A stretch of DNA of 64,000 bases from Hybos culiciformis (taxonomy: Eukaryota; Arthropoda; Insecta; Diptera; Hybotidae): the NCBI GenBank assembly GCA_964007475.1, contig OZ023274.1, positions 38,371,860 through 38,435,859 of the forward strand, in the 5' to 3' direction. Under the pieces are notes generated by a model. That model made no database searches, was not told the origin of the DNA, and was given only the letters and a program-made list of their open reading frames with translations. Below, piece by piece: positions 34,887-48,300 of the stretch (position 1 is its first letter; the number at the start of each line of letters is the position of its first letter). The position numbers were made by a program, and so were the translations under genes.

Positions 34887-36000
34887 AGGCTTGAATGTTA
34901 ATATTGATAGAAATTATTTTTTAAAAGTGAATACTAGTAAAACCAAAACTGATAGAAATAAGACTGAAAACTATGTAGTGATGTAGTTCGTAAAGAGACA
35001 GTTTTATAACATTAGGCATATGGCTTACCAACTAGATTTAATAATTTTAGTTTAAAGTAATTGTTTTCAATTTGATTTCAGCTTAAAGTTTCTATCATTT
35101 GCTTTAAAAAAAAACTATACAATGCTTCTTTGTATTTGTAAATTTCGCGCAAAAAGGGCGCATTATTTGCTGAACAAGAATAATTTATTTAAAAAATTGG
35201 ATCAATGTTATGTAATATGAAACTATGTTTAGTTTTTATATAATGCGTTGTGTAATTTAATTTTTTTTTTTTTAATTTAAGTTATTACCATTTATAAATT
35301 GTGTTTATTTACCGACTTTTTTTTTTTTTTATTATTATAATTGTAATCAAATCTGTTTGTTATCTTTTAATGGCTCACTTTATCAATTCATTATTTAATT
35401 TATTTTTATATTTTCTAATTATAATATAAGATAATCTTCCGTTCAAATAATACAAAAAAAAAATGTAAAAACAAAAATTATTCGACCTCTGAAAATTATG
35501 GGAGGATATATTAAAAAAAAAAAAAACTATGCGTCAAGAAGTTTATAATTACAACTGACTTAGAATAATAGTAGTACAGTAATGCAAAATACGCTCTATA
35601 GGAGGTTTCATTTTGAGATATTGATACTTTAATTTGTTTTTGTACTTTTTTCCTTATTACAATTATCATAAGTTTTTATTATAAGTTTAAAAGATGTTTT
35701 ATAGAAAAAAGTGTACATTAAAAGACGATTTATAGAACTGATCATTAAGAAAATTAATTGTTTTCCCTTTATATGCAACCAAATTTTCTATTTCGGTAAA
35801 ATCTATCTAATAAACATTTTCATTCGAGTGGAAAAAGATTAAAATTTTTACAGTCGAAAGGTAAATAGTCATTCTAGTCTAGAACAACAGTACAGTTGTA
35901 TTTCAACTCAACTTTCTAAACTTTCAAAGTTTAAAACAAAAATTTACATACACAACCAATTAACCGAGCAAAAATAATAAGTTGAAAAATCTAACTTAAC

Positions 36001-36050
36001 TTTATATAAATAATATATAATGGAATTTATATAAATAATATATAATAGAA
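36001..36050. repeat. 25-bp tandem duplication
   Basis: TTTATATAAATAATATATAA plus five bases occurs twice head to tail; the copies differ by a single G/A near the end. Confidence 0.9.
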
Positions 36051-38060
36051 TTTGTCAAATATTGAAATCTTCAGTAATTTTAAATTTCAACAAACGAATT
36101 GATTTTAAGTTTTTTAATTTTAACTTTGTACTTGTTTACCCAGGTGTACATTATTCTCTAGACGGAATAATATATAATTTATTATTACAATTTGTAGAAA
36201 TTTTTATTTTTTTTTGTAATTTATGTGTAAAACTTCATTAATATATACAACAAATATTTATGCATTTTAATTTTTTTTTTTTTTATATAATATAAATAAA
36301 ATGATTTGAAAGTTTATTCACTAACCAAATATTTTTGAGTTTGGCAAACTTGAGCGCATAGTTTTGATAATCTATCTATAGTTTTGTTCTAGGTTCTAGG
36401 ACAAATTGTCTAATCTTTGCCAGTTCTTTGATTATCGACTTCGATAAACAATACTAACTGCATTTTTCTTTGCTTATGCTCGAACTTGAAATTTATATGG
36501 AAAATAATAAAATATAAAATGAAATTACAAAAAAAAAAATAGAGTTTTCCATTGAAAAATTATGATTTTGATAAATTTTTTTTTATTTTTATTTCAACGG
36601 CAAAAAGGATGTTGTAAGTGCATTTGTCTGTGAGGATGAATTTTAATTAAAAGTGAAAACGGAAGTGTTAACAGCATCTTTTTTTTCAAGATTCTTAAAA
36701 CTTACAAATAAAAAGGAAGTAAAATAAATATTTTTTTCACAGAAAAAATTATTTTTTGTTTCTCTTCTACTCACACTTCTGACTTAACTTCCATCTGCTA
36801 CTTTACGAAAAAAAAGTATAAATTATGAATGAAAAGGATACAAAAAAAACTGTTTTTTTTTTCTTCCTTTCAATTTAAAAATGTATGAAGGATTCAGAAA
36901 AAGGATATAATAAACAAAAAAAAAAAAACATTTTTTTCTTCAATTCAAACTTGTACTTCACAGAAATCTAATCTGCATTATGCATTCAAGCGAAAACTAG
37001 CTACAACAAAATACTGAGGAAAATAATTATTTGCGCAGATCAGAATAACTCAAATACTACTTTTTTTATATGTATTACAAAAAAGAATGTATAAAGAGCC
37101 CCTCTGAATGACAAAAATTTAAATTTAAATAAAACTGTACAAATTTTGAGCAAAAATATGAAGTTTACTAAGGCTTTGAGCGATTCTGTAAGTAGTCTCA
37201 GAAATTTTTGGTTTAAATAAAATATTGATAATATGAATTCCATACACACAATGACACAATCACGTAATCTATTTATTACGTCATTGTAGTATAAAATTGT
37301 ATTTTATTCGCATAAAAAAAACGAACATTTAAAACAGTACCACAACGTAGTCTATTTTGCATCGGCAACAGGAACTAAGACTTAATTTGTTAACTGCATA
37401 TACAGAGTTTCGAATCAAAAAATAATTATATTATTTTAAAAAAACAATTCCAAACAAATTAAATACAACAGCTAGTCGTTGTTTTTATTTTAATAATTGA
37501 AATAGCCTAACGCCAACAATAATTAGTAGATTTGATTACCATTTCCATGGATCAGTGATTTTATTAAAACTATGTTTGAAATCATCATATCAAAAAAGAA
37601 AAAACAATAATCAAGAAAATTTTGACAAGAACATTTTATAGATAAATTTTCAAAGAAACCTTGGTGATAACGAAAACAGTTTACAGATTGAAATAATAAA
37701 ATAAAAATTAAATTTTCAACAATACGTACAATAAATCATTTTAATTTTAATATATATTTTTATAAAATGTGTTTTTTTTGTACATTTTAAGTCCAAGTAT
37801 ATTTTTATTTGCTCTTGTATAGAGCCGATAATTTTATCAATAAATTTCTCTGTCTAGTAGTTTATGATGAAAAGTCAATTATGGTTTTTTTTTTTTTAAG
37901 TACAAAGAGAAGAAAATAATAAATATAAAAAATTAAAAAATATGTATTCTAGATATTGTAAAAATATAAAATATTGATAAACATTGCATGATATGATTAA
38001 TAAAAGTAATAATACAGAATGCTTTATTTAAATGTAGAACTGATATTAGAATATTTTATC

Positions 38061-38391
38061 TAAAGGCCGGTTTTCACGATCCAAGTACACTTTGTCCAAG
38101 TCGACTTGGACGTTCTTTTTGATCGTGTAAACAGGGTGTCAAAGTCAACTTGGACAAAGTAGACACATCAAAGTTTAGTTGGACACTGCTCTACTTACTT
38201 TGATCAAAGTAGTGTATTTGTAAAAAAAATAAATAAATAAAAAAAGAATTTGAATTTGACAATTTTTTTAAACATAATTTTTTTTTATTCATCAAAGTAA
38301 CTTCAAAGTAGGTTCAAAGTAACTTGGTCCAAGTGACTTTGATCAAAGAAACTTTGACAAAGTGTACTTGGATCGTGAAAACCGGCCTTAA
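38061..38391. mobile_element. 325-bp MITE with 33-bp perfect TIRs, TAA target duplication
   Basis: The element 38064-38388 begins AGGCCGGTTTTCACGATCCA. Its first 33 bases are exactly complementary to its last 33. It is flanked by TAA at 38061-38063 and 38389-38391, which suits PIF/Harbinger-type insertion. The interior is filled with short repeats of CAAAGT/ACTTTG and CCAAGT/ACTTGG in both orientations. No coding capacity. The perfect terminal repeats imply recent insertion. Confidence 0.92.
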
Positions 38392-39615
38392 AAGAAACTC
38401 TTTATAAGTTTTTTTAAAATTTCTATAATGACAGGCAACAAAATGACAGGAAAAAACAATAATATAAGAAACATAGCTTATTTTAATATAACCACGTCGA
38501 ATAAGTGATAATAAATTTTACGTACGTAAAGTTCGCTATATACTGAAGAATAGAATATATTAATCGATATAATAAGTATCTGTAATAGTATTGTTTTTTT
38601 TATGTACAAAAAATTTAATCCAAAAATATAAAAAAAAAAACATCCTGTATTCCATACTATACACTAGAATTCCATATCATAACGAATAGTATTGTAGGAA
38701 ATGATCTATGATTGCAAGCTCTATAGTCACTTTGCCTTCAAATAATATGATGAAAACGTTATGTAGTCATCAATATTTGAATATTAAGATAAGCTTTAAA
38801 ATATAATATTATTAACATGAAAAACTATTTTTATAATAATTTCAAGCCAAAATAAATTTCATTTATTTTTATTATAGATACTTTTATAATTTTTTTTATA
38901 CATAATTATGTATACACACATAATTATGTATATTTACATGATTCTATTAGCATTATTATTTAAAATTAAATAAATAGAAAAATATTATGTATTTTTTTAA
39001 GAGTTTTAGTAATAAAAATAATATAGCGATATCTATATTTTACTAAGTTAAAGCAAAGACAAGGTCAGCTTTGAGTTAAGTTTATTATTTTATTTAAAAT
39101 TTATTTCTGTATAAATAACTATATTATTTCTTTGCTTATTTCTGTTTGTATAACATAAATTACATATCCAAATTATTTATCAACAACATATATAATCAAA
39201 AAAAATCCGAATTCAATCCTATTTAAGTTTGTTCGGCCTATTTATTCTGCTTAAGACATTCGTTTCTTTTCAAATCTTTTTCGATGACTCCCCTGACCAA
39301 TTTGAATCAGAATTCATTTCCGAAGTAAATACCTAAGAGTTAATCAATATAATAATTGGTAAAATATTTTCATTTTATTTATTATAAGAAATTAGAACTC
39401 CTGTCGCGTATTTCCGTTATAATAACTGCCATTATTTATAAATTTTAATATCTACCTTCAGTTTTCATTAACTATTTCATGTAGGTAGTAGAGGTATGTT
39501 GTATGTAGAGACAAATATCTACGTAGTATTGTTACATAAAGACCTTTTGTATATTATTTGAGGGAAAAAAAATACTAATGATGCATATGCTACGTTTCCA
39601 GCTGTATTTTTTTTT

Positions 39616-40232
39616 TTCATTCATAAAACATTTCATTCATAAATTAAGTATATAACAACAAAGTCCTTTTCATAGATTTCCAACAAAAAATTTTTTATAC
39701 ATATTTATTTCTAAATAGTGATATAGTTATACATCAAAAAGACAATTTTAGAATAGGTACTAAAATTAAAACTTCATTGATATTTATTATTATCATTGAT
39801 TAAGAATACTATTTTCAATATTCTTAATCAATGCTATTATTTACCAATTACACTAAGAATATAGTTCCCAGGTTCCCACTATAGACGATTTGCACTCCAT
39901 CGTTAGTTAAATCAAATTTTAGAATATTTCTTTAATACTTAACATACCATTGATATTAGAAAGATTATAAAAAATTTATTTACAGTCTTATACATTTCTA
40001 GTATACAGTATTTTATAACGTGCACACTATATTATGAACTTTTAAATTTTTTGTAAAAGAAGTCATGGTTATTTAAAATAATTACGCCTGAGACCTACCT
40101 AAAAAAAAAAATTCATTCATAAAAATGTTTATGAATGAAAAAAAAAAAATCGGAAATAAAAATATCGGAAGTAAACTCGCATACAAGCATACAAATATAA
40201 ATTTACAAAGAAAAAAAAAATTCATTCATAAA
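39616..40232. repeat. cluster of TTCATTCATAAA 12-mers
   Basis: The exact 12-mer occurs at 39616-39627, 39632-39643, 40112-40123 and 40221-40232 on the plus strand and at 40128-40139 on the minus strand. The pair 40112-40139 forms a perfect hairpin with a 4-base loop (AATG). Each copy is next to an A or T homopolymer. Other exact copies are scattered elsewhere in the window. Confidence 0.85.
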
Positions 40233-41158
40233 AATTCATTGATTTTTTTTTTCACGCGTGGTATTCTTAATGGCAATAATTTAAAAAAAAAAAATGTTTT
40301 TTTTTTTGTTTCTTTATTAAAATATTTATAAATCAACATAAAATTGTTTCCTAAAAATGTTTGGCTTTTATTTATTATTAAATCGGCTTTTTCTATATTT
40401 ACGCACGATATACTTAAGAATTTCTTCATTATTCGAAAAAAAAAAAATAAAATAAAAATAAAAAGGGACAAAACTGCTTAATCGCTTTAGAAAAAATATC
40501 TGTGCGTAGGTTATTATTTAATGTTATTTTTTTTTTTTTTATATTTCCGGTTGTACTTATCTAAAAAAAAAAAAAAAAAATGCAAAACATAAAAAATTTC
40601 AAAGCATTTTGCCTGCTAATGCATTTGTATTCTAGTTTATTTCCCTTTATTTTACATTTTTTTTTTTTCTTCATTATTATATTTTTAGTTCCGGTTCTGT
40701 TTTGTTTGAGGGTTTTTCTTTCTTATTATTAGCATTAGCATATGATATTTTTTTTTTGTTTTTTAATCTTGGAAACAAACAAAATATTTTTTAAAAGCAG
40801 AATATTTTAAACCGGAAGAAAAACATATGGCTGTTGTAAAGAGACAAACAAACAAACATAAGGTCTAAAATTTGTATCGTGATACAAATTTTTACCGTAT
40901 AAATAATCTTTAACGGCTAATTTTAATTTATGGTTAGCTAGTTTACAAAATTTCTTTCAGTGCCAAACTTCAATAATTCGAATAATTGTTTTTTTTATTA
41001 TACTGGTAATGTTTGCTTGACTTTACTGCAAAGTCTATGCAAAATTTTGCAAAATGGAAATGTCTATCACTGTTTGTGACTAATATATACTTCAAATTGA
41101 TATTTAAATAGGATATTTATATATAATTGCAGTAAAAATTAAAATAACATAAACTCAC

Positions 41159-41266
41159 TTCTTTACTTGGCACACATATAGGGGTTCCTTCCTTAACTAT
41201 TCCTGCTTCGACCATGACGCCCATTACAATTGGATCTCGAGAATTGAATATAAATTGTGGAAGAAC
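41159..41266 (-). CDS. eIF5B: eIF5B exon (domain IV, N-terminal half)
   Basis: The 36 codons read VLPQFIFNSRDPIVMGVMVE then AGIVKEGTPICVPSKE. This is the start of the domain IV barrel of eIF5B; NSRDPIVMGV and the GTPxCVPSK turn are strongly conserved in eukaryotes. The acceptor is CTATAG at the 41266 side and the donor is GAA followed by GTGAGT. Both junctions are phase 0, joining LK to VLPQ upstream and SKE to FVDIG downstream across the 21-kb intron. Confidence 0.97.
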
Positions 41267-41687
41267 CTATAGAAAACACAAATATAAAGTATTTTTAAAT
41301 TTTTATTTAAAAATTTTTATTAAAAATCTGATATCATACGCTGCTCTGCTGCCAATTAGTAGCGAGATATTAGCTCTTGCTTTTCTACTGACCATTCTTC
41401 ATCAAATCGGTAATTAATATCAGAGGTAATAAAGTATGAGATGTCGCATTGCGTATTAAAAATTAACGTACGAATACGAACATTTATCGAACATGTTGCT
41501 GAATATTTTTTGTTATATATTATTTTGAATAACCCATTTACCTACTAAATGGTTCATTAATGTGTTAATGTATACAGAATAAAACATTTTTTTTATAAAG
41601 CAACGTGACATCTCATTATATAATTAGGCTCATAATCTTAAACGAACTGTATATTGGGTTAAACTTACAATTTAAAAATATTTTTAC
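41267..41687 (-). other. eIF5B intron (421 bp) containing a MITE
   Basis: The short intron between two domain III/IV exons. Its donor GTAAAA is weaker than the others. A small inverted-repeat element (41436-41616) makes up more than 40% of it. Confidence 0.9.
41436..41616. mobile_element. 181-bp MITE-like element inside a short eIF5B intron
   Basis: The ends are ATGAGATGTCGCATTGCGTA and the complement of ATGAGATGTCACGTTGCTTT, matching at most positions over about 20 bases. The target duplication is unclear: TA lies next to both ends only if the boundary is shifted by a base. There is no coding capacity. It is called a MITE from the inverted ends and size alone. Confidence 0.65.
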
Positions 41688-41883
41688 CTTCAATTTACAT
41701 GGGAAAACAGCTATGCTTTTAAATTCATCTCGTTTCTTTTGTTTTAATTCATCTCGATATGCCATAAATTTGTCAAACAAATGATAAATAATATCAGCTT
41801 GAAATATTTTAACACCCAAAGAATCAGCTAATTCTTGTGCATCACGTTCGACTTTAACATCAAATGCTAATATCGTGGCGTAT
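41688..41883 (-). CDS. eIF5B: eIF5B exon (end of domain III and connecting helix)
   Basis: After one base that completes a split glutamine codon, 65 codons follow: YATILAFDVKVERDAQELAD, SLGVKIFQADIIYHLFDKFM, AYRDELKQKKRDEF and KSIAVFPCKLK. The first part is the end of the alpha/beta domain III. The segment from IIYHLFDKF to KRDEF is the long rigid helix that connects domain III to domain IV in archaeal and yeast structures, and IAVFPCKLK opens domain IV. The acceptor is GAATTTCAG and the donor is AAG followed by GTAAAA. Confidence 0.97.
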
Positions 41884-44800
41884 CTGAAATTCAAAATAGT
41901 CACACGGTACTCAATTTCAGAATATTTTTGTTAATTTACTAAAACTATTATTATAAACTGAAGAATCTTAATTATTAACTAAAAAGATAGAATTTTAACT
42001 CGTCTTATGTATTTAGATTTTATGGTTTATTTATATATATGGAATTTTTAAAATTATAAAAATAATTGAGTTGCATAAATATCCTTTTCCAAAAAATCTG
42101 AGTCATTTGTAACTTCCTTTCGTGGAACAGAAATTGATTTCTAATTCATTGAAAAATTTTTTTAATTCGTCATTCAATTTAATTGTTTTTTAATGTTAAT
42201 TTGAAATAAAAAAACTAAAAAAAAACATTTTATATTAATTTAATTTGTGCATATATACATGTCTTCTCTTTATTTATAATTCAATTTCAAATATCTATGC
42301 ATCTATTTAATTTAACACTCAGTTCTCATTTTATTTTTTGTTTTTTCTGAGGATATCCGGTAAAATCATTTAACAAATAAGTCCACACCATTCATGAAAA
42401 ATATATACTCAAAAAACAATGCAAAGGGGTACTATGAATTGTTGATTTCTGATAAAATTTAAAGTACGTCCTACCAATTGATAATTTTTTTAGTATTTCT
42501 AATCAATGATCCTACTTAACAATGATAGAAAAAGCTAATTTTTAGTGATATATTTAATGCGAAAGATTTCAGACAGCACTTATTAATTGGTAGATTTCAA
42601 CAGAATTGATTATGGTATTTCTTCATTTACATAATAAGTATATTCTGATTAATCGTGATATTTATTTGTCAGCTTTTCCAAGTTATTATTTCTTTAAGAT
42701 TCTTCAATTGAAAAATATAAAAGGCTATTACGTCTTGGAAAGGCTTATTTTTTTATTTATTTTACATATTACACTACTTGACATTTTTTTTGAAAAAATA
42801 ATTCCACAAATTAATTTAAATCCGCTTTCCACAAATGAACTGCATTCACGTGTTCCAGAGTCGAACCAAGAAAAAATAAAGGATCTCTAAAAATAAAAGT
42901 TTATTCATACTAAAAACTAACGGAAACTAACTAATATGTATATTGAATTCCTCTTTTGTAAATACATTTCCATTATTATGTACAATGACCCATTTTAATT
43001 TGAATTAAAGAAATGCACGATAAAAGTAAATATATATGTATATATAATTAAATATTACAAAATTACAGATAAAAACTTTTCGTCTAACAATAACCACATG
43101 ATATAAAGGCATTTTGTCAACATGCATTTGCATATGGCATAAAAATAACATAAATTTTTTAATCACTTACTAGAATTAATCATAGATTAGGAGGTCAAAA
43201 AATATTAAAAGTATTTCGCATGTCCTATTAACTAGTTAGCACCAACTTTAAAAATATCATAAACTTACATGAATTCAGTTAAACTAATACAAATATTCGA
43301 AAAAGCATTTTATTAATAATCGAAAGTTTTAACAAAACAAAGATTTATTATAAACATTGAATAAATTAAATTTGCGAAATACATTTAGTTTTAACATCAT
43401 TCTCGTCTACTACGAATTTAGAGTAAAACATTCTTTAAGCGTGAAATAAATATATAATTATATTCTAAACCCCTACTAAAGCTAATCTGACTATACATTA
43501 GATATCATGTTACGAATATTCTTTATATGTACTATGTGCATTGTATCAACATATATATATATTTTTTAAGAAGTGGCAGAAATGTTTATACATCAAAAAG
43601 CTATTATAAACATCATATTACAATATATTGTAATTTTTTTTGATAAATGTGAATAATTAAAATATTTTCAACATATTTTCTGCTTTCATTTTAATTATTT
43701 TGCATTTATTTCGTCACTGCCGACTGTCTAAGTTCGTTGGCATTTAATTTCCCATAAAAGAATATAATGTATTCTCTAAAAAAAAATTAAAAAATTTTCT
43801 TTTGCTATCTATGATATGTGCTGTACAGATACATGTAGGATTTACTCTGATTATTTATTTTATTTTATTATATGTATTACAAAGACCTTTAGTTTTGGAA
43901 TTAATAAAATTATAAATTTATTTCAGAAATTGTAGTTGAACATTAAATTGATCAACAATTTAAATTCTATATAAAAAAAAAGATACATATTAATCTTCAC
44001 CTCATAAATACCATTATGCAATATCTATCACTTCATAAATACCATTATGCAATATCAAAATCAATTACGCAACTTTCTACTTAAATCAAGAAAAAATTCA
44101 TTCATATAAAAATAGTTTATCTTAATTTAATATAAAAATGTTAATCGGAAAATTAATAATAATAAAAGTAGTTTAAGAAAGTATTTTTTTAATCGAATTC
44201 TAGCAGATACAAACATATCACAGGTCATTCATTAGTGTTCAAATTATCATAAAATGTACATAAACCAAATTTGTTAAACGCCTACGTTACATATATACTT
44301 CTTACAATACTTGAACTTCAAGGGAAATGTTAATTAAAATAAGGGAAAATTAATTGTTTTGGATTTCTATGTAATATCACCTTAAGCTGTAAAATTCATA
44401 ACAACATAATCTAGTTTAAAAATCAATTGTTTTATACGAATGCACAACTAAAAAAATTTCACCTTAAGTGGGAAACATTATCAAGTTTAAAGATTAATTT
44501 TTTATCCGAATTGATGAGAAACAACAAAATAGTTGGAAACTATCGATTTCTTTAAATAAAAAAAAAATAATGATTTGGACCGGTATTATTATTTAACGAC
44601 TGCATATATGGTAATGATTATAAAGCACTGAACACTGGAAATATAATTTTAAATTCTCGTTTCCAATTTTCCTCCTGATATTTTATTTTCACTTCTCTTA
44701 ATGTTTTAAAACATTCTTAATATTTTCGAAAATTTCCATCGTTTTTTTTCATCATTTATTAACCAGAATAGCGTGGTAGGTACGTTAAGACTAGTTTAAT

Positions 44801-45303
44801 GTTATTTATACTTTGTTTTAAATGCTGATCAATTTACATTTTAATTTATGTTATTCATGAATCGATGAGAGTTTAAAGTTAACTTTCCCTTATTAAATCA
44901 GGGAAGTAACGATTTTTAAATTAAGAAATGAAAAATAACTATATATATATATGTATATTTTGCTTAATACGGTTCTGTTTGAGTGAAGTAAAATAATTGC
45001 ACGCACAAAGTATATATTTCTTATATTATAAATTATGTTTTTATTTATTTAATAAAGGTTTTATGAACTCTGATTAACGTATAAATTTTCTATTAAAATT
45101 ATTTAACTTCGTAATAAACATTATTCCCAAAATCGGTTAAATTTTAAAAATTGTTTGATACAACCTTTAATTGGTTCAGATATTCTTTTTTCTAACAGAG
45201 TCTAATTTAAAACAAATCAATTTTAAATAATGTTTTCCAGAATTCCAATATGTCGGGACATTAAGTACACTTTTGACAATAACAAAAACTCATAAATACT
45301 TAC
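41884..45303 (-). other. eIF5B intron (3,420 bp)
   Basis: It runs between the donor GTAAGT (45303-45298) and the acceptor TTTCAG (41889-41884). AT-rich, with a 31-bp tandem duplication at 44001-44057 and an ATAT-rich stretch at 43540-43560. I found no transposon ends and no nested exon. Confidence 0.88.
44001..44057. repeat. 26-bp direct repeat, 31-bp period
   Basis: CTCATAAATACCATTATGCA followed by ATATC occurs at 44001-44026 and again, with one end change, at 44032-44057, with CATCA-like spacer bases between. It is a recent local duplication inside an eIF5B intron. Confidence 0.9.
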
Positions 45304-45380
45304 TGAGATTCATGTTCTAACATAGTAGATGCTTTCATGACATCTCTTTTTACAACAGGCCCAATACGAATCGCTGAATA
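45304..45380 (-). CDS. eIF5B: eIF5B exon (domain III), first exon present in the window
   Basis: The 25 codons plus two bases read YSAIRIGPVVKRDVMKASTM then LEHES and the start of a glutamine codon. This corresponds to the middle of domain III of eIF5B (YAGINIGPVHKKDVMKAS-like in vertebrates). The acceptor is CTTTTGCAG and the donor is TCA followed by GTAAGT. The exon starts at a codon boundary, so the preceding exon should end in phase 0 after residues like GSLEALLEFLKxSKIP. That exon was not found before the window ends. The five exons together give 216 of the roughly 1,000-1,200 residues normal for animal eIF5B. Confidence 0.96.
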
Positions 45381-48300
45381 CTGCAAAAGAAAAAAAAAAT
45401 TTAGGTATAGTTTAGCATAATAAATAAAGAATTTTAATATATTAACATTTTAATAATTAAATTTAACAGTTTAATAACTTTTTTTTAGAGTTTGTTTAGT
45501 TAAATTAAAATCTAGAATATGACTAGATTTGTACAAGTCAGGGGCATCCTATTTACTGGTGACAAAATAAACGTTAGAAAATCGCCGACATGTATATGAT
45601 TCTTAGTTTCATAGCGGTATTGTATTCTAATACAAAGTATGTATAAAATTAAGACTTTAATAATAATTTTATAATTAAAAATGTAAAATTTTAATGCATG
45701 TTTAATAAATTAAATAGAATAAAAAATTAAAGAATACCTCCTATAGAATATTATTTAAAAATAAATAAAGCGTTTTTTATTCTGCTTTTAATGAGGCTGA
45801 AAAAGAAATTCAACAAAAAAAAAAATATGGAATAATTTCATGGAAACTTTTCGCACAATTTTTTTATTATATTTTCTAAAGTATCCAGTCATGAATTAAT
45901 TTAATTCTCATCGGAGTTTCTTTTTTAGAGTTTTTCTATTTCCTTTTTTTTTTAATTTTCCCGACTATTTTTGTTTTTTTTTTTAAATTCAGTCTTTTAG
46001 ATGAAAAATTAATAACCAAGTTTTAAGTTTAAAAAAGATGTATCACAAAAAATTAAGAAAAAAAAAATACGATAACACTTATTGAAGTCAGAATTGTGTC
46101 ATGAGCAGAGGAAGTAATGACATATCTCGCGGTATATTTCGAATCTGTTTGAAGTTCATTTCGCTTCTATTATTAAATGCATTAAATGATATTAATTTAT
46201 AGTATGTTAAATCGTTCGAACAAGCTCAAATGTAAGCTATTCATAATAGCTCATTTCATTATGATTATTTATTCGGCAAAAAGAAGATTCTTTAATTATG
46301 TATTAGTATTTATATGGAATATTTTATATGAAATTATTACTAACAAACTATTATAATGCTTTTTTTAAAACCGCTCTAAAATATTTTTCAAGTACATTCA
46401 GAAAATTGCACACTATTTTAATGGAATAATAAAAATTGAACCTAATAAAAGTTAATTTATTCAAAATTTTCCCACGAAATATTTCAACCAAATCCAAAAT
46501 ATATATGTACATGTAAGAAATAATAGGGAACAAAAATTATTTATTTAATTTTTTTATTTTATGTGATTTTCATTCAAGAGAATTAAAAAAAATATGTATA
46601 TTATTCCAATTTTACTATTATTATTTATGTATATGTAAAAGAGAATAAGAATTCATTCATCTATAATTCTTTATATATAGCAATTATTGTTTTGGAATAA
46701 TTCATAGTAAGATGTAAGTCTAGGTTTAGTTGCGAAACACAAGATATAAGGAGCCCTTCTAACGAGATAATAAAATAATAAGTATCGAATCCCTAGTTGA
46801 TCACAGAGAATTGAACAACGTATTTTATGTGTATATTTTCTATTTTTTTACATAATTATTTTAATAAGCAATACTTTGGAACAAATTGCAAAGATATTCT
46901 AATAAATTTTCGAATATGTATTTTATATAGCCGACTTCGCTCAATTTATTCTTCAACCTAAAATTTACTAACACCTTTCTTCTGATTAAACGGGATTTCT
47001 TAGACTACGCATACATGGCATCAGAACATTTTCACCCTAGTTGTTATGACAATTATAAAAAAAAAAACAAATTATGGGTACATTGAAAAGATGTTCACAA
47101 TCAAATTCGTATTATATACCTTTTCATTTGAAAAAATAATGTGCTCTTCACGTTTTCTTAAGTTAATTTTTAGTTCATTCATAAAAAAAATAACTTGCAT
47201 ATTATATAAATTCCATTAATGAATTTCCATTCATAATATGGCAACATATGTTTAAGTTATACATATAAATAAATTTTGCCTGAAGTTCTGACTTAATTTA
47301 ACAATGTGCAATTTAAAATTCTATTAGTGGGAAAAAAAAATGTTTACAGTCAAGAAATGAAACTATTTAACTGAAATAAGCAAAAAAAAAAAGGAATAAT
47401 AATTACCTATCATTCACATCAATCAAGTTCACAATTTTTGAATTAAAATATAAGATTGTTTAATAAGAATAATATCAATATTTGACTGTTGATCAGTTAA
47501 AATTATAATGTCCTCACTCTTAAATTTCGAATCAAAAAAAAAACTTAACAAAAAGATTGAAAGTTATCAGATTAATTACAACATGTATGAAATGGTGTCA
47601 ACAAATTTAGATAAATTCTTGGAAAAAATTGTTAATTTATTATAAATGAATGGAACAATATTCCAGTCTCCATACTCCTTAGTGGATCAATCTAAAAAAA
47701 AGTATGGTAAAATATTATTTTAGAATTATTATTACGTTTCATAATCGAAATTTTTCAAATATTTACGGCCAAAAATTCTACACACATCTGACTATATTGA
47801 GACTACCGAATTGAAATTTAAAACATTATTGAAGGATGTCGATTTAAATTGATTTTTTTTAATGTTATTCCAACATTAAATAAATAATTTATCCACGACA
47901 TCACTATACTTGAAGGACAAAGAAGCTTACTCTGTCTACGACATGAAAAAATTAAAAAAAAAAATTAAAATTATTAAACTATTAAACAACACATTATTAT
48001 TTAGCAAGCAACATAATTCCCAAACTCTTAAAATGCTTTGGCATAAATAAAAATAATATATATATATAAAAATAATAATAATGAATGAAGACTTGAAATA
48101 ATTGTAACCGTATACCTATTACCTACTATTATTTGAATGGGAAATTGAAATTATGTATGTTTTTTTTTTTTTGCGCATTAATGTGTCGTGACCATACATA
48201 CATTTTACATATAAAATTAAAATTTTTATTATATTCATTTCATTCAAAAATAATCGCCGAACCATGTAGCGTAACTACGATAGCAAACTTACGATTTTTT

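Larger units (their letters stand above)
20039..41158 (-). other. eIF5B giant intron (21,120 bp)
   Basis: It runs from the donor GTGAGT (41158-41153) to the acceptor TTCCAG (20044-20039). It is the main reservoir of mobile DNA in the window: MITE 20087-20368, foldback element 20580-22476, LINE ends at 26673-26836 and 31925-32465, an unclassified palindromic repeat at 31411-31836, a 7-bp array at 34379-34886 and a MITE at 38064-38388. The stretches 22.5-26.6, 26.9-31.4, 32.5-34.3, 34.9-38.0 and 38.4-41.1 kb are AT-rich with no recognisable genes. I saw no exon of a nested gene. Confidence 0.9.

Noticed and set aside
41214..41417. Plus-strand open frame overlapping 41159-41266
   Set aside because: It is the antisense shadow of a clear eIF5B exon.
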